Shown here piece after piece: positions 1-7,362 of a DNA stretch of 11,582 nt. Each line of letters begins with the position of its first letter. The stretch's first letter is position 1. Location of the stretch: assembly GCA_937982505.1 (NCBI GenBank), contig CALJLV010000141.1:1-11582 (forward strand), in the 5' to 3' direction. The translations under genes and the position numbers were made by a program. Origin of the DNA: an uncultured Desulfobacteraceae bacterium. GTDB lineage: Bacteria > Desulfobacterota > Desulfobacteria > Desulfobacterales > UBA2174. The notes under the pieces are model-generated. The model did no database searches. It saw only the letters and a program-made list of their open reading frames with translations, and was not told the DNA's origin.

Positions 1-51
1 ACCCGGCGCCCCGCTTTGTTCTGCCCCGTTCACTGGCAGAAAGCGACGCCG

Positions 52-495
52 ATGAGTGCGCCGATTCGCATCCTGACCCATTTCGACCTGTGCACCGGGT
101 GCAGCCTGTGTCAGTTGGCCTGCAGCGCACACCACCGGGGCGGGTACAACCCGCACCAGGCCCTGCTGGATATCCGCCACGCCTCGGAAAACCTCTACCA
201 CTTTCCGACGGTCTGCAACCAGTGCCGCAATCCCTACTGCGCCAACGTGTGCCCGGTGGAGGCCGTTTCCCGGCAGCCGCGGACCGGCGCCCTGACGGTG
301 GATGCCCAGCGGTGCATCGGCTGCGGGCTGTGCCGGCGCTACTGCCCGGTGGGCATGATCCGGGTGGATGCGGTCAGCGGCAAGGCGCTCAAGTGCGATC
401 TGTGCGGCGGAGATCCGGCCTGCGTGGCGGCCTGCCCCACCGGGGCCCTGGAGCTGGTGGCGGCCGTCGCCCCGCAGGAGGAAGGCATCGAATGA
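52..495 (+). CDS. Four-cluster [4Fe-4S] ferredoxin-type subunit of an aldehyde oxidoreductase (AorA-like)
   Basis: A 147-residue electron-transfer protein with 16 cysteines in four groups: C14/C17/C20/C24, C55/C58/C63/C67, C88/C91/C94/C98 and C115/C118/C124/C128. Three of the groups end in Cys-Pro. This is enough ligands for four [4Fe-4S] clusters. There is no signal peptide or membrane segment, so it should be cytoplasmic. The stop overlaps the AOR start (ATGA at 492-495), so the two are translationally coupled. Size, cluster number and gene order match the small AorA subunit that accompanies AorB in Aromatoleum-type AORs; related HycB/DmsB-like proteins have the same fold. The inferred role is to take electrons from the tungsten enzyme. 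The start is the ATG at 52. The frame stays open to the left edge and a TTG at 16 is possible, but MSAPIRIL is a normal beginning for this family. No strong ribosome binding site is seen before it. Confidence 0.88.
   Translation: MSAPIRILTHFDLCTGCSLCQLACSAHHRGGYNPHQALLDIRHASENLYHFPTVCNQCRNPYCANVCPVEAVSRQPRTGALTVDAQRCIGCGLCRRYCPVGMIRVDAVSGKALKCDLCGGDPACVAACPTGALELVAAVAPQEEGIE
476..485 (+). promoter_or_regulatory. Strong ribosome binding site for the AOR gene
   Basis: The run AGGAGGAAGG lies inside the 3' end of the ferredoxin gene. Its GGAAGG part ends six bases before the ATG at 492. It supports 492 as the AOR start and independent re-initiation in addition to coupling. Confidence 0.7.
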
Positions 496-2360
496 GCGAC
501 GGCTACATGGGCCGTTTTTTACTGATCGACCTTTCAGCGCGTACTTGCCGAACAGTGCCGGTTCCGGACTGGCTCAAGCGCGATTATGTGGGCGGCAAGG
601 GTTTTGCGGCCCGCCTGCTCTTTGATCTGGCGCCGGTCGGGGTGGATCCTTTCGATCCGCGAAACCCCCTGCTGTTTCTCACCGGACCGCTCACCGGCAC
701 GGCCGCGCCGGCCATGCGGGCCTGTCTGGCCACCAAGTCGCCGGCCACGGGGGGCTTTCTCGATTCCTATTTCGGCGGTCGCCTGGGAGCGGAAATCAAG
801 TATGCCGGCTATGACGGGCTGCTGATCGTCGGCCGGGCCGAGGCCCCGGTCTACCTGCACATCGACGACGATGCGGTCGCCTTTCACGACGCCCGGAATC
901 TGTGGGGAATGGGCGCCAATGCCGCCAGCCGCCGGATCAAGCAGCAACTGGGCGCCCCGAACGCCTGCGTGGCCGCCATCGGTCCGGCCGGGGAAAACCG
1001 GGTGCGTTTCGCCCTGATCTGCTGCGAACCCAATCGGCAGGCCGGCCGCGGCGGGGCCGGGGCCGTGATGGGCGCCAAGCACCTCAAGGCCGTCTGTATT
1101 CAAGGATCGCGCCTGGTGCGGGTGGCGGACAGGGAAGCGTTTGGCCGGGCCTGCCGCCAGGCCGGCGCCGAAATCGCCGCCAGCCCGGATTGCGCGGCCC
1201 TGACCGCCGCCGGCACGAGCTACGCCGTGTCCTGGTCCAACGCCGTGGGCGCCCTGCCCACGCGCAACTACAGCGAACAGGTGGATCCCAAGGCCGATGC
1301 GGTGGGCGAACCGGGCCAGCGCAAACACCTGTTTCTGGGCAAGGCCGCCTGCCTCGGCTGCCCGATCCGCTGCGCCCAGATGGGCGCCATTCGCACCGGC
1401 AGGTATGCCCACCAGATCAGCGACATCGTCGAATACGAATCGGCTGCCATGATCGGCACCAATCTGCTGATCCACGATATCCGGGCCGTGGCCCATCTGG
1501 TCAAATGCTGCGACGAACTGGGAATGGATTCCATTTCGGCCGGCAGCGTCCTGGGGTTCGCCTTCGAGGCCGCCGAAAGAGGGGCGCTCAGGGCCCCGGC
1601 GGGAGTGGACATGGCCTTCGGCAGCCCGGCGGCGGCCGAGGCCCTGCTGCAGATGATCGCCCAGCGCCGGGGCAAACTCGGGGATTTGCTTGCCGATGGC
1701 GTCCAGCGCGCCAGCCGGCGCCTGGGCAGCGATGCCGAGGCCTGCGCGGTGCACGTCAAAGGGCTGGAATGTCCGGCATGGGGACCGCGGGGGACCCCGG
1801 GCATGGCCCTGGCCTACATGACCGCCGACCGGGGGGCCTGCCACCAGCGCGGGTTCATGATCGCCTACGAGGTGGGGGGCAAGACCTTCCGCGGCCGGCC
1901 GGTGGCCGCCCATCGCCTGGACGGCAAGGCCGAAATCCTCAAGCACGAACAGGACTACCTGGCGGGCACCGACGCCCTGGTCAAGTGCGACTTCGGCGCT
2001 TTCGGCGTATCGGCGGCCACCTACGCCCGGTTGTTGACGGCCGCCAGCGGCCTGGCGGCCGAGGCCGACAGCTTTAGCGGGCTGGGCGAGCGGATCTGGA
2101 ATTTGACGCGCCTGTTCAACCTGCGCGAGGGCCTGAGCGTCGCCGACGAACGGCTGCCGCGGCGCTTCGTTCACGAACCGCTGCCCTCGGGACCGCACCG
2201 CGGACAGCGCATCCGTCCCGAAGACGAGGCCTTCTTGCGCAGCGACTACTACCGGGTGCGCGGCTGGGACGTCCATGGACGCCCGACCCGCGAGACGCTG
2301 GAACGCGTCGGGCTGGACGCGTCGCACACCTTTTCCCGCGACACCGAATCTGCGAGATAA
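492..2360 (+). CDS. aor: Aldehyde:ferredoxin oxidoreductase, tungstopterin-binding large subunit
   Basis: 622 residues, the usual length for AOR-family enzymes, which oxidise aldehydes to carboxylic acids using a tungsten bis-pterin cofactor and one [4Fe-4S] cluster. The N-terminal AOR domain shows GGKGFAARLL, a TGPLTG segment and the AGRGGAGAVMG signature (residues 184-194). The cluster ligands are C287, C290 and C294 (CLGCPIRC) plus the distal C499, almost the same numbering as in Pyrococcus AOR. No signal peptide, so cytoplasmic. It overlaps the polyferredoxin gene by four bases and is followed after 37 bases by betA, implying one transcript. The substrate cannot be read from sequence. Context suggests the aldehyde produced by the neighbouring alcohol dehydrogenase, possibly betaine aldehyde. 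A BamB-like benzoyl-CoA reductase subunit belongs to the same superfamily, but no other bam genes are visible. The reading frame is open far upstream, but the RBS and the ATGA overlap fix the start. Confidence 0.92.
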   Translation: MSDGYMGRFLLIDLSARTCRTVPVPDWLKRDYVGGKGFAARLLFDLAPVGVDPFDPRNPLLFLTGPLTGTAAPAMRACLATKSPATGGFLDSYFGGRLGAEIKYAGYDGLLIVGRAEAPVYLHIDDDAVAFHDARNLWGMGANAASRRIKQQLGAPNACVAAIGPAGENRVRFALICCEPNRQAGRGGAGAVMGAKHLKAVCIQGSRLVRVADREAFGRACRQAGAEIAASPDCAALTAAGTSYAVSWSNAVGALPTRNYSEQVDPKADAVGEPGQRKHLFLGKAACLGCPIRCAQMGAIRTGRYAHQISDIVEYESAAMIGTNLLIHDIRAVAHLVKCCDELGMDSISAGSVLGFAFEAAERGALRAPAGVDMAFGSPAAAEALLQMIAQRRGKLGDLLADGVQRASRRLGSDAEACAVHVKGLECPAWGPRGTPGMALAYMTADRGACHQRGFMIAYEVGGKTFRGRPVAAHRLDGKAEILKHEQDYLAGTDALVKCDFGAFGVSAATYARLLTAASGLAAEADSFSGLGERIWNLTRLFNLREGLSVADERLPRRFVHEPLPSGPHRGQRIRPEDEAFLRSDYYRVRGWDVHGRPTRETLERVGLDASHTFSRDTESAR

Positions 2361-2386
2361 CGATCCGTAAAAGCGAGCAATCGATC

Positions 2387-2392
2387 AAGGAG
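2387..2392 (+). promoter_or_regulatory. Ribosome binding site deciding the betA start
   Basis: A consensus AAGGAG ends five bases before the ATG at 2398. A GTG at 2392 overlaps the site itself and so cannot be the start it serves. This puts the protein start at MALHFDT. Confidence 0.8.
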
Positions 2393-2397
2393 TGACC

Positions 2398-4062
2398 ATG
2401 GCTTTGCATTTCGACACGATCATCATCGGCGGCGGGTCGGCCGGTGCCGTTCTGGCCCATCGCCTCAGCGCCGATCCGCACCATCGGGTGCTGGTCCTGG
2501 AAGCCGGCCGGCCCGACTACCGATTTGATTTTCGCATCCACATGCCCGCGGCCCTGACCTATCCGCTCAACGGCCGCTTTTACAACTGGGCCTACCAATC
2601 CGATCCCGAGCCGTTCATGCACCACCGGCGCATCTGCCAGCCCCGGGGCAAGGTGCTGGGCGGATCGAGCTGCATCAACGGGATGATCTACATCCGCGGC
2701 AACCCGCTGGACTATGAAAAATGGGCCGCCGAGGACGGGCTGGCCGACTGGGACTTCGCCCACTGCCTGCCCTACTTCAAGCGTTTCGAGAACCGGCTGG
2801 CGGGCGCCGACGCCTACCACGGCACCGGAGGGCCGCTCCACCTGACCACCCCGGCCTGCGACAATCCCATCTTCGACGCCTTCTTCGCGGCGGTGCAGCA
2901 GGCCGGTTTCCCCGTCACCCGGGATGTCAACGGATTCCAGCAGGAGGGCTTTTCGCCCTTCGATGCCACCATCTACCAGGCCCGGCGCTGGAACGCGGCC
3001 CGGGCCTATCTGCACCCGGTGAAAAAACAGCGCCGGAATCTGCGCATCCAGTGCTTCGCCCACGTCACCCGGATTCTCTTTTCCGGCCGCAGCGCCCTGG
3101 GGGTGGAGTTCGTCCACGCCCGGCGCACCCGCCGGGTTCACGGCGGGCAGGTGATCTGCTGCGGCGGGGCGATCAACTCGCCGCAGATTCTGATGCGCTC
3201 GGGGGTGGGCCGGGCAGAGGACCTGGCGGCCCTGGAGATCCCGGTGGTTCAGGATCTGCCCGGGGTGGGCCGAAACCTCCAGGACCACCTGGAGGTCTAC
3301 GTCCAGTATGCCTGCCGAAAACCGGTGAGCCTCTATCCGGCGCTGCTCCCCTGGAATCAGCCCAAGATCGGGTTCGACTGGCTCTTCCGGCGCAGGGGGG
3401 TGGGCGCTTCCAATCACTTTGAGGCCGGCGGCTTCGTCCGCGGCAACGACCGGGTGGCCTACCCCAACCTGCAGTTCCACTTTCTGCCGCTGGCGATTCG
3501 CTACGACGGCTCGGCTCCGGCCGAGGGGCACGGGTTTCAGATGCACGTGGGGCCCATGAACACGGACGTGCGCGGGCGGGTCAAGCTCACCTCGGCCGAC
3601 CCTTTCGCGCCCCCGAGCATCCTGTTCAACTATCTCTCCACGGCGCAGGAGCGCCGCGAATGGGTCGAGGCCATCGCCTGCGCCCGCAGGATCGCGGCTC
3701 AGCCGGCCTTCGACGCACTGCGGGGCCGGGAGTTGGCCCCGGGCCCCGAGGTCAACAGCGAGGCCGAGGTGCTCGATTTCGTGGCCCGGGAAGGCGAAAG
3801 CGCCTACCATCCGAGCTGCACGTGCCGGATGGGCACGGACGCCATGGCGGTGGTGGACCCGGCCCTGCGGGTCCACGGGGTGGACAATCTGCGTGTGGTG
3901 GACGCCTCGGTGATGCCCTGCATCACCAACGGCAACATCTACGCCCCGGTGATGATGGTGGCTGAAAAGGCGGCCGACATCATCGCCGGGCGCACGCCGC
4001 TGGCGCCCGAAACGGTGGATTTCTACCGCCACGCGGCAGTGGACGGCGGCCGGGACGGTTAA
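2398..4062 (+). CDS. betA: Choline dehydrogenase (GMC-family FAD oxidoreductase, BetA-like)
   Basis: 554 residues, against about 556 in E. coli BetA. It oxidises choline, or a related alcohol, to the aldehyde using FAD. The FAD-binding Rossmann motif is G11-G-G13-S-A-G16, followed by the acidic residue of LEAG (E35). Both GMC signatures are present: RGKVLGGSSCINGM and GGAINSPQILMRSGVG. The catalytic pair is H471 (HPSCTCRMG) and N513 (GNIYAP). Segments such as PDYRFDF, YNWAY, PEPFM, PVSLYPAL, WNQPKIG and VGASNHFEAGGF are, from memory, nearly the same as in E. coli BetA, which argues for true BetA and not a generic GMC enzyme. E. coli BetA feeds the respiratory chain at the membrane; no membrane helix is obvious here. 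It is third in the operon after the AOR pair, and no betB or betI is nearby. Substrate assignment is by similarity. Confidence 0.87.
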   Translation: MALHFDTIIIGGGSAGAVLAHRLSADPHHRVLVLEAGRPDYRFDFRIHMPAALTYPLNGRFYNWAYQSDPEPFMHHRRICQPRGKVLGGSSCINGMIYIRGNPLDYEKWAAEDGLADWDFAHCLPYFKRFENRLAGADAYHGTGGPLHLTTPACDNPIFDAFFAAVQQAGFPVTRDVNGFQQEGFSPFDATIYQARRWNAARAYLHPVKKQRRNLRIQCFAHVTRILFSGRSALGVEFVHARRTRRVHGGQVICCGGAINSPQILMRSGVGRAEDLAALEIPVVQDLPGVGRNLQDHLEVYVQYACRKPVSLYPALLPWNQPKIGFDWLFRRRGVGASNHFEAGGFVRGNDRVAYPNLQFHFLPLAIRYDGSAPAEGHGFQMHVGPMNTDVRGRVKLTSADPFAPPSILFNYLSTAQERREWVEAIACARRIAAQPAFDALRGRELAPGPEVNSEAEVLDFVAREGESAYHPSCTCRMGTDAMAVVDPALRVHGVDNLRVVDASVMPCITNGNIYAPVMMVAEKAADIIAGRTPLAPETVDFYRHAAVDGGRDG

Positions 4063-4082
4063 GCCCGCCAGAGGCTCGAAAA

Positions 4083-4111
4083 TGTCATCCCGGAGCGCGG
4101 GGCGAGGGACC
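4083..4111. repeat. Isolated copy of the dispersed TGTCATCCCGAG-type repeat
   Basis: TGTCATCCCGGAGCG followed by CGAGGGACC sits in the 86-base gap between the convergent betA and MFS genes. It has the same two blocks (TGTCATCCC ... CGAGGGA) as the units at 9771-9806. It lies where a terminator would be expected, but only weak hairpin potential and no T-run is seen. Confidence 0.65.
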
Positions 4112-4148
4112 ATCCCGTCCAGGTTCAAAGGGTTCTTCTGTTTGAGGC

Positions 4149-5363
4149 TCAGGATCCTTTTTCCGCCAGGGCCGAGGTCGAGGGGCCGGGGGCCGGCCGG
4201 CGCAGCAGAAGCGCACTCATGATGAAAGCCGGGACGGCCCCCAGGAAAAACCCGATGCCGAAGTGGCCGGTGGCCTCTACGGCGAGCGCGAAGATCATGG
4301 GGTAGGACATCATGCCCGTTCCGCCGAAAGCCACCACCGCGCCGGTAGTGCCGCCAATGTTGCCCGCCGGCGCCAGGCGGGCCACCTCGGAAAGCAGCAG
4401 GCCGTGCCATCCGATGGCCGAAATGCAGTAGCAGACGGCCACGATGGCGATCATCGGCACCGACCAGCTCGGATCGTAGAGCCCGGTCGCCACCGCGGCC
4501 ACCCCCATCCCCAGGGCCAGCAGGGCCAGCAGGGTGCGGGCGGCAAGAATGGCACTGCCGAACCAGCCCCAGAAGATGCGCGCGAAGATCGCCGCCGACA
4601 TGGCCAGAGAGAAAATGTGGTTGGCGGTGGCGAGGGACTTGCCGAGTTCCTGGGTCACGATGGTGACGAAATAGGAGCAGAAGAGACTCTGGAGGCCGAC
4701 AAAACAGAACATGCAAAAGGCCAGGTCCCGCAGCTCCGGGATGCGCAGCATCCGGGAGAAGTTGTGCCAGACCTCCGTCGCCTTCAGGATATGCTTCGGC
4801 TGGCGGTCCGTGTCGAACCGCCGCCGCGCCGGCTGCAACGCCGCCGCGATGACGATGCAGGCCAGACCGGTGGCGGCCAATGCCCCTTTCCAGCCCACGA
4901 GGACCAGAAGCACCGGCACCAGGGCCCCGGCGAGCAGACCGCCGGCCGGAACGCCGGCCTGCTTGATGGAAAAGACTAGCGGCGCGTAGCGCGGCGGGCT
5001 GTAGCGTGCCAGCAGATGGGAGCTGGAAGGGGTGGAAACGGAAAACCCCATGCCGGTCAAGGCCGCGGCGGCCGCGATGACCCAGAGCTTTCCGGCCGCG
5101 CCCAGCATCAGGCCCACCCCGATGCCCAGCAGGGCCAGTTGGCTCATGCGGATGGCGCCGTAGCGGATGATGAAGCCCCCGCAGGCGAGCTGGCCCATGG
5201 AACTGAAGAAAAACAGGATACTGGTATAGTAGCCGATCAGATACGGATCAACCCCCACCGCGGCGGCCACCACCGGCCCCATGTTGGGCAGGACCAGCGT
5301 GCCCATGTAGGCGAAGGTCTGCTGAATCAGCATGACGAAAATGACGAAGGTCAGTTGGGGCAC
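4149..5363 (-). CDS. MFS family transporter, 12-helix type
   Basis: 404 residues, strongly hydrophobic, with about twelve predicted membrane spans in two halves. The halves are split by a basic/polar loop near residues 177-210 (ARRRFDTDRQPK). A degenerate MFS loop 2-3 motif (GGFIIRYGAIR, residues 62-72) and a FSIKQAGVPAG segment (131-141) in the fifth helix region are typical of the family. The start is a GTG at 5363-5361 with an AAAGG seven bases upstream; a stop lies eleven codons further up, so no longer form exists. It is convergent with betA and therefore not in that operon. The substrate is not recognisable. Neighbours make choline, betaine or an organic acid possible, but that is only proximity. 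The last residues after about 390 are a short polar cytoplasmic tail. Confidence 0.85.
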   Translation of the reverse strand: MPQLTFVIFVMLIQQTFAYMGTLVLPNMGPVVAAAVGVDPYLIGYYTSILFFFSSMGQLACGGFIIRYGAIRMSQLALLGIGVGLMLGAAGKLWVIAAAAALTGMGFSVSTPSSSHLLARYSPPRYAPLVFSIKQAGVPAGGLLAGALVPVLLVLVGWKGALAATGLACIVIAAALQPARRRFDTDRQPKHILKATEVWHNFSRMLRIPELRDLAFCMFCFVGLQSLFCSYFVTIVTQELGKSLATANHIFSLAMSAAIFARIFWGWFGSAILAARTLLALLALGMGVAAVATGLYDPSWSVPMIAIVAVCYCISAIGWHGLLLSEVARLAPAGNIGGTTGAVVAFGGTGMMSYPMIFALAVEATGHFGIGFFLGAVPAFIMSALLLRRPAPGPSTSALAEKGS

Positions 5364-5414
5364 CGCACGACCTTTTTCCCGCCAAAAAGTTTCTTAGATC
5401 CGGGGGCTTGAGCG

Positions 5415-5430
5415 ATCTCCGCGTGGAGAT
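5415..5430. promoter_or_regulatory. Small hairpin in the MFS leader
   Basis: ATCTCC (5415-5420) and GGAGAT (5425-5430) form a perfect 6-bp stem around the 4-base loop GCGT, about 50 bases upstream of the MFS start. It could be a leader structure or an operator. There is no T-run, so it is not a classical terminator. Confidence 0.35.
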
Positions 5431-5465
5431 GAACGCCGCCTGGGGATAATGCCAAGTCCCCCCGA

Positions 5466-5510
5466 TATCCCCCATTGCCGCGATGATGCGACGAGGCGCT
5501 ATGGGGGCTA
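5466..5510. repeat. Inverted repeat, CCCCCAT / ATGGGGG
   Basis: TATCCCCCAT at 5466-5475 pairs with ATGGGGGCTA at 5501-5510, nine of ten positions, across a 25-base spacer. It lies between the two divergent genes and could be a regulator site or an RNA stem; the sequence does not decide. Confidence 0.35.
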
Positions 5511-5738
5511 CTGCGTATCCACTATCGACAAGAACCGGGCTCAGGGCAAGGGGAATTCCTTCAGGCCACCCTCCGCGGGCATGTTCAGGGCCGATGATCC
5601 GGCTGACGGCCGAGAAAACGATGGGTCCATGTTTTTTCGGTATCGACAGAAGGCGCGAATTTAACTACAGCGAAACGAGCCAAGCACGGCGCCGCCTCGG
5701 ACTCGATGAGAGGCGCAAAGGCGCGAACGGAGGTTGAA

Positions 5739-6239
5739 ATGCCGATCGCAGCGATGAAACGATTCGAGATCCGAAACACCCAGCCGTCCGACCAGCCGAA
5801 GATCGTCGGGGTCGTCAAGGCCTGGTGGGGCGGCCGCGATTTATCCCACATGCTGCCGCGGCTGTTTTTCATCCATTTTCGGAACACCTCGTTCGTCGTC
5901 GAAGACAAGGGCCGCTTCATCGCCTTTCTCGTCGGCTTCTTATCCCAGAGCCGTGCGGATGAAGGCTACATCCATTTCGTGGGGGTCCATCCGGATTTTC
6001 GCCGCCAAGAGATCGGGCGGTTTCTGTACCGGCGCTTTTTCGATGTGTGCCTTCAAAACGGGCGCCGCATCGTCCGGTCCTGCACCTCGCCGGTCAACCG
6101 GGGTTCGGTCGCTTTTCACCGCGGGATGGGCTTTGCGATCGAGGCCGGAGACGGGGTGGTGGACGGAGTTGCGGTCACTTTCGACTACAACCGTCCCGGT
6201 GACCCGAAAATCCTGTTCAAAAAGGTCCTGGCGGAATGA
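5739..6239 (+). CDS. GNAT-family N-acetyltransferase
   Basis: 166 residues, the normal size for a single-domain GNAT enzyme transferring acetyl from acetyl-CoA to an amine. Motif A is visible as VHPDFRRQEIGRFLYRRFF, with V83-H-P followed by the acyl-CoA pyrophosphate loop R89-Q90-E-I-G93. The usual small residue (G/A) two places after this glycine is F95, which is unusual. The later segment SPVNRGSVAFHRGMGF is the standard N-x-x-A-x-x-F/Y-y-x-x-x-G-F motif B region. The start at 5739 is chosen because GGAGG at 5729-5733 sits five bases before it; an in-frame ATG at 5706 has no such site. It is probably monocistronic, between the MFS gene (divergent) and the defence genes. The acceptor is unknown. 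Confidence 0.82.
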   Translation: MPIAAMKRFEIRNTQPSDQPKIVGVVKAWWGGRDLSHMLPRLFFIHFRNTSFVVEDKGRFIAFLVGFLSQSRADEGYIHFVGVHPDFRRQEIGRFLYRRFFDVCLQNGRRIVRSCTSPVNRGSVAFHRGMGFAIEAGDGVVDGVAVTFDYNRPGDPKILFKKVLAE

Positions 6240-6295
6240 ACCGTATTGACGCTGCGCAAGACCTGGGGCTACCACAATACAAGCATTACCCCAAA

Positions 6296-6310
6296 GCCGT
6301 CTGAAACGGC
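6296..6310. other. Short hairpin after the GNAT gene
   Basis: GCCGT (6296-6300), loop CTGAA, ACGGC (6306-6310), about 57 bases past the GNAT stop. A 5-bp G/C-rich stem without a T-run may slow polymerase or protect the 3' end, but is not a proper intrinsic terminator. Confidence 0.3.
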
Positions 6311-6338
6311 AACAGCCTGACCCCACACAGGAAATTAC

Positions 6339-6367
6339 TTGACAACCCACAGGGGAGCCAATAGATC
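6339..6367 (+). promoter_or_regulatory. Possible promoter for mrr
   Basis: A perfect -35 hexamer TTGACA (6339-6344) is followed after 17 bases by TAGATC (6362-6367), which matches only three of six positions of the -10 consensus. It lies 55 bases before the mrr start in the 182-base gap after the GNAT gene. The placement is right but the -10 is poor, so this is tentative. Confidence 0.33.
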
Positions 6368-6410
6368 AAACTCGACATAGTGAATGCTATTCAGGACCAC
6401 CGGACCGGAA

Positions 6411-6416
6411 AAGGAG
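6411..6416 (+). promoter_or_regulatory. Ribosome binding site deciding the mrr start
   Basis: AAGGAG ends five bases before the ATG at 6422. A longer frame could begin at a GTG at 6380, but that has no ribosome binding site and lacks counterpart residues in E. coli Mrr, whose sequence begins with a similar MxxPxF/Y stretch. Confidence 0.78.
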
Positions 6417-6421
6417 CCATC

Positions 6422-7342
6422 ATGCCGATCCCTGACTTCCAATCCGTCATGTTGCCACTTTTAGAGTTCCTGGGAGATCGGCGGGAGCATCATGTTCGAG
6501 AGGCTGAAACCGCCTTGGCCAAGCATTTCAAGTTGACCGAGGACGAACTCCGGGAATTGCTGCCCAGCGGCACCCAGGCGGTTTTCAGGAACCGGATCGG
6601 CTGGGCCAAGAGCTACCTGAAACAAGCCAAGCTGCTGGATTCGCCAAAGCGTGGTTATATGCGGATTACGGAGCGGGGGCTGGCGGTTTTGGCGGAAGCT
6701 CCCCAGGCCATCAACATGAAATATCTTGAGCGGTTCGAGGAGTATCGGCAGTTCAAAGCCCGAAAGCGCTCCGGTGATGAGGAAACAAACAATGAGAGCC
6801 CAATCACCACTTCATCTGAACAAACACCGGAGGAGATCTTTGAGGCGGCTTACGAAACGATGCGGGAAGAGCTGGTTTCAGAGCTGCTGGAACAAATCAA
6901 GAACAGCTCCCCCAGGCTGTTTGAGCATTTGGTGGTCGAGCTTCTGGTGAAGATGGGATACGGTGGCAGCCGCAAGGATGCCGGCCAGGCCATCGGTCGT
7001 TCAGGGGATGAAGGAATCGACGGGATTATCAAGGAGGACCGGCTGGGGCTGGATATCATCTACGTTCAGGCCAAGCGCTGGGGAAACACCGTGGTGGGCC
7101 GGCCCGAAATCCACAAGTTCGCCGGAGCCCTTCAGGGCCAGCGGGCACGCAAGGGCGTTTTCATCACGACTTCCGCCTTTTCGAGGGAGGCCAAGGATTT
7201 TGCATCGATGATCGATACCAAAATCGTCTTGATCGACGGCGAGGAGCTGGCCCAGCTTCTGATTGACCACAATGTGGCTGTGACCCCTGTTCGCAGTTAC
7301 GAAGTCAAGCGGGTGGATTCGGATTATTTTGCCGAGGAGTGA
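6422..7342 (+). CDS. mrr: Mrr-like restriction endonuclease (type IV, modification-dependent)
   Basis: 306 residues, close to E. coli Mrr in length and layout. The N-terminal ~100 residues form the winged-helix Mrr_N domain (LLEFLGDR, the NRIGWAKSYLKQAKLL region and RGYMRITERG). A polar linker covers roughly residues 110-150. The C-terminal Mrr_cat nuclease domain contains the GYGG motif, GDEGIDG with D196 and D200, and the Q216-A-K218 motif of the PD-(D/E)xK fold. All expected catalytic residues are there. E. coli Mrr cleaves DNA carrying foreign methylation and can be triggered by some foreign methyltransferases. The stop overlaps a GTG at 7339 and the hsdR ATG lies 20 bases further on, so the two are very likely cotranscribed. 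A hand count of 6721-6900 gives 50% G+C, against about 64% in two sampled stretches of hsdR, suggesting a different origin or later arrival. Confidence 0.9.
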   Translation: MPIPDFQSVMLPLLEFLGDRREHHVREAETALAKHFKLTEDELRELLPSGTQAVFRNRIGWAKSYLKQAKLLDSPKRGYMRITERGLAVLAEAPQAINMKYLERFEEYRQFKARKRSGDEETNNESPITTSSEQTPEEIFEAAYETMREELVSELLEQIKNSSPRLFEHLVVELLVKMGYGGSRKDAGQAIGRSGDEGIDGIIKEDRLGLDIIYVQAKRWGNTVVGRPEIHKFAGALQGQRARKGVFITTSAFSREAKDFASMIDTKIVLIDGEELAQLLIDHNVAVTPVRSYEVKRVDSDYFAEE

Positions 7343-7350
7343 ATTGCCAC

Positions 7351-7355
7351 AAAGG
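7351..7355 (+). promoter_or_regulatory. Ribosome binding site for hsdR
   Basis: AAAGG ends seven bases before the ATG at 7363. A GTG at 7339, overlapping the mrr stop, is an alternative start that would add eight residues, but its GAGGAG abuts the codon with no spacing. Confidence 0.5.
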
Positions 7356-7362
7356 CCACGGC

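Larger units (their letters stand above)
5364..5738. other. 375-base divergent intergenic region with inverted repeats
   Basis: This lies between the MFS start (- strand) and the GNAT start (+ strand) and must carry promoters for both. I see no convincing sigma-70 box for either gene. A TCGACA at 5643-5648 with a poor TACAGC 17 bases later is the best + strand candidate. Two inverted repeats are listed separately. Short open frames here have no recognisable protein features. Confidence 0.5.

Noticed and set aside
90..491. N-terminal extension of the AOR frame by 134 codons
   Set aside because: It runs through the ferredoxin gene in another frame and lacks family similarity; a strong ribosome binding site and ATGA overlap mark 492 as the start.
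534..2327. Long minus-strand open frame (597 codons) opposite the AOR gene
   Set aside because: It is a high-G+C antisense shadow; the + strand frame carries the full AOR signatures and cluster cysteines, while the minus frame has no recognisable domain.
2116..4716. Very long minus-strand open frame (866 codons) across AOR, betA and MFS
   Set aside because: It spans parts of three well-supported genes in a non-coding frame and shows only low-complexity Ala/Gly/Arg/His-rich sequence.
5430..5460. Sigma-54 promoter for the MFS gene (CTTGGCATTATCCCC on the minus strand)
   Set aside because: The GG is not followed at the required ten-base distance by GC, so the -24/-12 pattern fails.
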